Position numbers and translations under genes: made by a program. Positions 12,879 to 16,986 of a stretch of 16,986 bases of DNA are shown one piece after another. The notes beneath the pieces are model-generated. The model had not been told where the DNA came from, made no database searches, and saw nothing but the letters and a program-made list of their open reading frames with translations. The DNA lies in NCBI GenBank assembly GCA_021819985.1, contig JAKAEG010000023.1, positions 1-16,986 of the forward strand, given 5' to 3'. Position 1 is the first letter of the stretch. Every line of letters starts with the position of its first letter. This DNA is from Nitrospirota bacterium. Lineage in GTDB: Bacteria > Nitrospirota > Thermodesulfovibrionia > Thermodesulfovibrionales > JdFR-88.

Positions 12879-13205
12879 ATGGTCATTGGGAGGATAAAGA
12901 TAAGGGTCCCGTCCGTTATAAAAAAAGGCGAAGTTGTGCCGGTGATGGCGCTTGTCACTCACCCGATGGAAACCGGGTTGAGGAAGACCAAGGACGGCAA
13001 GGTGGTCCCCGCGTACTTCATAAATGACGTGGACGTATTTTATGGAAATGACAGGATAACGCATTGTGACTGGACCTACGCTATCAGCGCGAACCCATTC
13101 ATATCCTTTTACCTGAAGGCCGACAAGGCTGCCCCCCTGAAGATCGTTTACAAGGACAACAAGGGTGGGGTTTACCAGCAATCAGTCCAGATAAACCCCC
13201 GTTAA
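12879..13205 (+). CDS. soxZ: SoxZ, SoxY partner
   Basis: The 108-residue protein lacks a signal peptide, as expected for SoxZ, which is carried across the membrane with Tat-exported SoxY. Family motifs are IKIRVPSVIKKGEVVPVMAL, THPMETGLRKTKDGKVVPAY, then VFYGNDRI and the Ig-like strands ANPFISFYLKADKAAPLKIV. The start ATG 12879 follows AAAAAAAGGAGGTCATAA. SoxZ forms the heterodimer that presents the SoxY C-terminal cysteine to SoxAX and SoxB. The 85-bp gap from soxY is A-rich and shows no terminator. soxA begins 33 bp after the stop. Confidence 0.95.
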   Translation: MVIGRIKIRVPSVIKKGEVVPVMALVTHPMETGLRKTKDGKVVPAYFINDVDVFYGNDRITHCDWTYAISANPFISFYLKADKAAPLKIVYKDNKGGVYQQSVQINPR

Positions 13206-13238
13206 GAAAACGGCATGGGTAAAAAAGGAGGCATGGGG

Positions 13239-14081
13239 ATGCGAAGGTGTTTTTTCTTGAAAAAAATGGTATTGATGCTTGCCATGGGAGCGCTGGCCGC
13301 GGGGACCGGCCGCGGCGCATTTGCCGCGCCGGCATCTGTTTCGGGGATACAGGAATATAAGCAGAATATTTCGACCCAGGAATACGAAAAAAGATATAAC
13401 GCAGTATACGGCAAATTTACCGGGCAGATGGCCGAACAGGGCAATCCCGCCGATTTCATGCTTGACGACGGCAAAGACCTTTTCAAAAAAGTGGAAGGCA
13501 CTACGGGCAAGTCCTGCGCGAGCTGCCATGGGGAAAACGGCGAAAAACTAAAAGGGGTCGCGGCCGGTTACCCCAAGTACGATCCCGCAATAAAGGGGAT
13601 CAATACCATGGCGCTACAGATAAACAGGTGCAGGAAGGAAAATATGGGCGCCCCTGAGCTGAAATATGAATCATATGACCAGCTGGCGCTCGAGCTTTAC
13701 GTGAAATCCCTTTCAAACGGAGTGCCTATAAAAGTGAGCATAGACGGCCCGGCCCGGCCATTTTACGAGGCAGGAAAGGCATATTACTACATGAGACAAG
13801 GGCAATTGAACATGAGTTGCGCCATTTGCCATGTTAAATATGCGGGCCATATGATCCGGGCGAACCTTCTTTCAAACAACCGGCACCATGCGGACCATTG
13901 GCCGGGCTACAGACTGAAATGGGGCAAAACGGGTTCTTTGCAAAAACGGTTCAGGGGTTGCAACAAGAAAGTAAGGGCAAAGCCGCTGCCTTTTCAGTGC
14001 GATACGTATCGCGACCTCGAACTTTATCTTACATACCAGGCGAACGGGTTGCCGGTGGCGGTCCCCGGATTCAGGATGTAA
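13239..14081 (+). CDS. soxA: SoxA, diheme c-type cytochrome
   Basis: I chose ATG 13239 because AAGGAGG (13225-13231) lies 7 bp before it; ATG 13215 and 13233 are in frame but badly spaced. The 280-residue product has a Sec signal ending near AFAA (residue 30). It has two heme sites, Cys93-Ala-Ser-Cys96-His97 and Cys194-Ala-Ile-Cys197-His198, so it is the diheme type. Cys131 in LQINRCRKENMGAPE and Cys241 in RFRGCNKKVRAKPLPF match the axial cysteine ligands. By analogy with studied SoxA, Cys241 would be the active-site cysteine-persulfide ligand. With SoxX it joins thiosulfate to SoxY-Cys. It lies between soxZ and soxB in one operon. Confidence 0.95.
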   Translation: MRRCFFLKKMVLMLAMGALAAGTGRGAFAAPASVSGIQEYKQNISTQEYEKRYNAVYGKFTGQMAEQGNPADFMLDDGKDLFKKVEGTTGKSCASCHGENGEKLKGVAAGYPKYDPAIKGINTMALQINRCRKENMGAPELKYESYDQLALELYVKSLSNGVPIKVSIDGPARPFYEAGKAYYYMRQGQLNMSCAICHVKYAGHMIRANLLSNNRHHADHWPGYRLKWGKTGSLQKRFRGCNKKVRAKPLPFQCDTYRDLELYLTYQANGLPVAVPGFRM

Positions 14082-14104
14082 GAGGGTACGCCTAAGGAGG
14101 TAGG

Positions 14105-15781
14105 ATGAGCATAACCAGAAGAAAATTCATTCAGATGCTGTCGCTGGCGGCCGGAGGCGCGGCCTTCGCCTCGTTTACCCCGGCGGCGCTCGCAAAGGCC
14201 CTGAGATCCGGAGGGAAAAATCTTACCAGTTTCTCCGGGCTTGGCAACCTGACACTGGTCCACACAACTGACACGCATGCCCAGCTTGTGCCCATTTACT
14301 ACAGGGAGCCCGATACCAATACCGGTGTGGGCAAAGACAAATTGCGGCCGCCCCATCTTACAGGCAAGGCTTTCCTTCAATACTACGGGTACAGTCCGGA
14401 TACCCGTGAGGCTTACGCATACACCTGCGACGACTATGCCAAACTCGCCAGAGAATACGGCAAGATGGGCGGTTTTGCATATCTTGCCACACTGATAAAG
14501 GGCATAAGGGAGGAAAGGCCCGGCAAGGTGCTTCACATAGACGGAGGCGATACCGTCCAAGGCTCCGCCACCAGCCTTTGGACGAAAGGCGAAGACATGA
14601 TAACCGCCATGAACAAGCTTGGCTGCGAGGTCATGACCGGGCATTGGGAGTTCACTTACGGCCAGGACCGCCTGAACGAACTCATAAAAAAAATGGATTT
14701 CCCCTTTGTGGCCCAGAACGTAAACGACGCCACCTGGGGCGACCCCGTTTTTAAGCCTTATGTAATAAAGCAGGTCAATGGGCTGGCGGTCGCCGTGATC
14801 GGACAGGCTTTCCCGTACACTCCAATTGCCAACCCAGGAAGGTTCATCCCGGATTGGTCTTTCGGGATAAAAGACGGGCATATGCAGAATGTCGTGGATG
14901 AGATCAGGGCCAAAAAGGCCGATCTTATAGTCGTACTGTCACATAACGGAATGGATGTGGACAAAAAAATGGCAGCCCGGGTGAAAGGGATAGATGTGAT
15001 CATGGGCGGGCATACGCATGACGGGGTGCCCAGGCCAGTGAAAGTGGGCGATACGCTTGTCATAAATTCCGGCTGCTACGGCAAATTCGTTTCAAGGCTG
15101 GATCTTCAGGTAAAAAACAGGAAAATAGAAAATTATTCATACCGCCTCATCCCCGTGATCTGCAATCTTATAGAGCCGGACCATGAAATGGAAAAACTGG
15201 TCAGCGACCTCCGCGCGCCGTACAAGGACAAGCTTGGGGAGGTCCTGGGGCACACTGAGACCCTGCTTTACAGGCGGGGCAACGTGGACGGGACCTTTGA
15301 TAACCTGATATGCGACGCCCTCAGGGACCACTATGACGTGGAGTTTGCGCTTTCTCCCGGTTTCAGATGGGGAAGGACGGTCCCGGCCGGGCCCATTACC
15401 GCGGAGGACGTCTATTCGCAAACCGCCATCACTTACCCTGATACGTATAAGGCCTCCATGAAGGGCAGCATGATAAAAAGCGTGCTTGAGGATATCGCTG
15501 ATAACCTGTTCAATCCCGACCCTTATATGCAGCAGGGAGGCGATATGGTAAGGTCGAAAGGGCTTGAGTTCACACTTTATGCCGAAAAGCCGACGGGCCA
15601 GAGGATACAGGACCTGTTGGTCCGGGGCAAACCGGTCGAACCCGGAAAAGAATACACCATGGCCGGATGGGCTTCGATGACCGATCAGCCCGGCCCGCCT
15701 GTCTATGACATCGTGATCGACTACATCAAACGAAAAAAGACCATAAACATACGCAATAAAAAGCCGCTCCTTGTGGACTAA
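14105..15781 (+). CDS. soxB: SoxB, dimanganese sulfate thiohydrolase
   Basis: The 558-residue protein has a Tat signal ITRRKFIQMLSLAAGG at the N-terminus. It is a 5'-nucleotidase-like two-domain enzyme that hydrolyses sulfate from SoxY-bound S-sulfonate. Metal-site and active-site motifs are all present: TDTHAQL (Asp56, His58), DGGDT (Asp149), TGHWEFTYG (His180, the SoxB variant of the nucleotidase GNHEF), LSHNGMD (His280) and GGHTHDG (His303, His305). The C-terminal domain contains RRGNVDGTFDNLI, SPGFRWG, QTAITYP and NPDPYMQQGGDMVR. The start ATG 14105 follows AAGGAGGTAGG. The gene is last in the sox run and is followed by a strong terminator. Cysteine count is low, as expected for a Tat-exported enzyme. 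Confidence 0.97.
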   Translation: MSITRRKFIQMLSLAAGGAAFASFTPAALAKALRSGGKNLTSFSGLGNLTLVHTTDTHAQLVPIYYREPDTNTGVGKDKLRPPHLTGKAFLQYYGYSPDTREAYAYTCDDYAKLAREYGKMGGFAYLATLIKGIREERPGKVLHIDGGDTVQGSATSLWTKGEDMITAMNKLGCEVMTGHWEFTYGQDRLNELIKKMDFPFVAQNVNDATWGDPVFKPYVIKQVNGLAVAVIGQAFPYTPIANPGRFIPDWSFGIKDGHMQNVVDEIRAKKADLIVVLSHNGMDVDKKMAARVKGIDVIMGGHTHDGVPRPVKVGDTLVINSGCYGKFVSRLDLQVKNRKIENYSYRLIPVICNLIEPDHEMEKLVSDLRAPYKDKLGEVLGHTETLLYRRGNVDGTFDNLICDALRDHYDVEFALSPGFRWGRTVPAGPITAEDVYSQTAITYPDTYKASMKGSMIKSVLEDIADNLFNPDPYMQQGGDMVRSKGLEFTLYAEKPTGQRIQDLLVRGKPVEPGKEYTMAGWASMTDQPGPPVYDIVIDYIKRKKTINIRNKKPLLVD

Positions 15782-15797
15782 GTCCGGCACTCTGATA

Positions 15798-15836
15798 GGG
15801 TATTCCGGGTTTAATTATCCGGAATACCCTTTTTTA
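15798..15836 (+). terminator. Strong Rho-independent terminator after soxB
   Basis: A perfect 11-bp stem GGGTATTCCGG (15798-15808) / CCGGAATACCC (15819-15829), with a 10-nt A/T-rich loop, is followed directly by six T. It sits 17 bp after the soxB stop and closes the sox transcript. Confidence 0.93.
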
Positions 15837-15871
15837 TAATAGGTGCAAGTATTTTATAATAGGTGCAAGTA
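15832..15871 (+). repeat. Two tandem copies of a 20-bp sequence carrying the ribosome site
   Basis: TTTTATAATAGGTGCAAGTA occurs at 15832-15851 and again at 15852-15871 without a mismatch. The unit contains AGGTG, and the second copy places it about 8 bases before ATG 15873, so the duplication copies the translation-initiation region. The TATAAT within each unit also resembles a -10 box. Confidence 0.95.
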
Positions 15872-15872
15872 A

Positions 15873-16772
15873 ATGAAAAAATTTGTCTTTCCCCTTAAAA
15901 GGCCTTTTCTTTTTTTTCTTTTCTTTCTTCTGTTCTCAACGATCGTCGTTGTGCCGGCCCCGCGGGCGCAGGAAAAACGGGGACTGGTCCGGGGACTGGT
16001 CCTCCTCCTTATGCCGCTTGATTCTCCTTCCGTGATGTACGGAAGGTTTCTGCCCTTCAAACGGTACCTGGAAGGACGTCTTGGGATACCGGTAAAACTC
16101 AAGGTGGCAAAAAAAAGGAGCGAGGTCATAGAGACCCTGGAGAAAGGCCAGGCGGACCTGGCTTTTCTCTGCCCGACCCTCTATTGCCTGGCCTCCCGGC
16201 GAATACCGATAGTGCCGCTGGCAAAACTTCGCGTAAACGGCAGTTCTCAATACAGGAGCGTCCTTCTCGTGCGTAACGATTCCGGCATAAAAAAAATATC
16301 CGATCTCGCGGGCAGGACCTTTGTCTACGGCAGGTTCTATTGTCCGGGTTCGGGTTTGCTTCCGGATATGATTCTCCGCGGGGCCGGTGTTCATGAAAGC
16401 GATCTCATGGATACCGTCAGGCTTGGGTCGGATGAGAGCGCGGTGCTGGCCGTCATGGCGCGGCTGTTCGATGCCACAGGCGTATCGGAAATAACGGCCA
16501 GGCCTTATTTGGGTAAAGGGCTCAGGATCCTGGGTTACTCGCGTCCCATCCCCCAATATCTTTTCGCCGCGAGGGGCGGCATGGACAGGAATTTGCTGCG
16601 GAGGATCAAGGCAGCCATGCTGTTTGTTAACAGCCTCAAGTCCCGCAAGGATGTGCTGGGCGGGATAGAACCCGGCGCCGACGGGCTGGCGGACGCCCAT
16701 GACCGCGACTATGACATTGTCCGCAAACTCATCAGGGAAGACCCGGACAGACCTGGCATGTTCAGGCCATGA
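15873..16772 (+). CDS. PhnD-like periplasmic substrate-binding protein
   Basis: The 299-residue protein starts MKKFVFPLKRPFLFFLFFLL, a Sec signal with likely cleavage after PAPRAQ. The mature part follows the type-2 periplasmic binding fold of the PhnD/SsuA/transferrin-like family: MPLDSPSVMYGRFLPFKRYL, GIPVKLKVAKKRSEVIETLE, GQADLAFLCPTLYCLA, VLLVRNDSGIKKISDLAGRT and VLAVMARLFDATGV. Such proteins bind small oxyanions or organic acids. Here no ABC permease or ATPase follows. Instead its stop overlaps the start of a membrane sensor (ATGA), so it probably serves as a ligand-sensing module instead of a transporter subunit. An in-frame duplication, RGLVRGLV, follows the signal. Its ligand is unknown; a sulfur oxyanion is an attractive guess from position only. 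Confidence 0.85.
   Translation: MKKFVFPLKRPFLFFLFFLLFSTIVVVPAPRAQEKRGLVRGLVLLLMPLDSPSVMYGRFLPFKRYLEGRLGIPVKLKVAKKRSEVIETLEKGQADLAFLCPTLYCLASRRIPIVPLAKLRVNGSSQYRSVLLVRNDSGIKKISDLAGRTFVYGRFYCPGSGLLPDMILRGAGVHESDLMDTVRLGSDESAVLAVMARLFDATGVSEITARPYLGKGLRILGYSRPIPQYLFAARGGMDRNLLRRIKAAMLFVNSLKSRKDVLGGIEPGADGLADAHDRDYDIVRKLIREDPDRPGMFRP
15979..16002 (+). repeat. In-frame 12-bp tandem duplication in the binding-protein gene
   Basis: GGGGACTGGTCC at 15979-15990 is repeated exactly at 15991-16002. It adds four residues (RGLV twice) just after the predicted signal-peptide cleavage site and does not disturb the frame. Confidence 0.9.
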
Positions 16773-16986
16773 ATTTCTTTCGTGCGCTGCACGAGCGCAC
16801 CAGCATAAAAACAAAAGGCATCGTTTACATGATGCTGATGATAGCGCTGATCTATCTTTCGGTAAGCCTGGTGGTGCTCTCCACCTCTCGCAAGAACCTG
16901 GACCTCCAGATCAGGGATTTCCACAACAGCATCGCTGAAAAGCTCGCCGTGACCGCCTCGGACGCGATGATATCCAAGGATTTCAG
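16769..16986 (+). CDS. Membrane sensor protein, N-terminus only (probable histidine kinase)
   Basis: ATG 16769 overlaps the TGA stop of the binding-protein gene (ATGA), showing translational coupling. The visible 72 residues begin MNFFRALHERTSIKTKGIVY, then a transmembrane helix MMLMIALIYLSVSLVVLSTS, and then a charged helical periplasmic segment, NLDLQIRDFHNSIAEKLAVT-ASDAMISKDF. This is the usual N-terminus of HAMP-containing sensor histidine kinases or chemoreceptor-like proteins. The gene continues beyond the window, so the output domain is not visible. Pairing with the upstream PhnD-like protein suggests that ligand-loaded binding protein signals through this receptor (inference). Confidence 0.7.
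   Translation, partial: MNFFRALHERTSIKTKGIVYMMLMIALIYLSVSLVVLSTSRKNLDLQIRDFHNSIAEKLAVTASDAMISKDF

Noticed and set aside
14024..14881. Long antisense frame opposite soxA/soxB
   Set aside because: It overlaps clearly functional soxB sequence with all catalytic motifs; no start signal or family similarity.
15832..15871. CRISPR or iteron array
   Set aside because: Only two directly abutting copies with no spacers; it is a simple tandem duplication.
15936..16814. Long antisense frame opposite the binding-protein gene
   Set aside because: The sense strand has a signal peptide, a family fold and a coupled downstream gene; the antisense frame is a compositional shadow.

Overview
The window looks like a chromosomal piece from a Gram-negative bacterium. 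It encodes a tripartite RND efflux pump with lipoprotein-type adaptor and outer-membrane channel, Tat- and Sec-exported periplasmic proteins, and c-type cytochromes of a Sox thiosulfate-oxidation system. The mix of Sox genes, DsrE/TusB-type sulfur carriers, UPF0175/PIN and MNT/HEPN toxin-antitoxin remnants and frequent AGG arginine codons (with a tRNA-Arg(CCU) present) would fit a Nitrospirota- or Desulfobacterota-like lineage. That placement is inference; nothing here fixes the taxon.

Layout. (1) 54-1156: tRNA-Arg(CCU), then a small graveyard of toxin-antitoxin genes: an MNT/HEPN pair reduced to fragments on the + strand, and on the - strand an intact UPF0175-type antitoxin preceded by a frame-disrupted PIN-like partner. 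(2) 1131-7833: a TetR/AcrR regulator with a clear promoter and candidate operator, then a contiguous adaptor-pump-channel efflux operon. (3) 7897-9984: a ferredoxin-nitroreductase fusion lacking its C-terminus, a divergent AraC regulator / aldo-keto reductase pair in which both 5' ends and the shared promoter are missing, and an intact carboxymuconolactone decarboxylase family gene. (4) 10187-11301: short sulfur-relay genes, with DsrE-like and TusB-like genes on the - strand and a second DsrE-like gene on the + strand. They diverge from a region holding a perfect 16-bp hairpin and a good sigma-70-type promoter. (5) 11440-15781: soxW-X-Y-Z-A-B on the + strand, closed by a strong intrinsic terminator. 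(6) 15832-16986: a tandem-duplicated leader, a PhnD-like periplasmic binding protein and the start of a translationally overlapping membrane sensor that runs off the window.

How the genes work together. SoxY-SoxZ carry the sulfur substrate, SoxA-SoxX oxidatively attach thiosulfate to SoxY, SoxB hydrolyses off sulfate, and SoxW is a periplasmic thioredoxin-like protein likely to keep SoxY or related thiols reduced. soxC and soxD are absent from this window, so sulfane sulfur left on SoxY is unlikely to be oxidised by the SoxCD route unless those genes lie elsewhere. The adjacent DsrE/TusB-like proteins are candidates for cytoplasmic handling of such sulfur (inference). Copies of the 7-mer TTGCACA/TGTGCAA occur in both intergenic regions flanking the + strand DsrE-like gene and may be a shared operator. 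The recurring theme outside the efflux and sox operons is partial genes. They reflect either real decay and deletion or imperfect assembly, and read mapping would separate the two.
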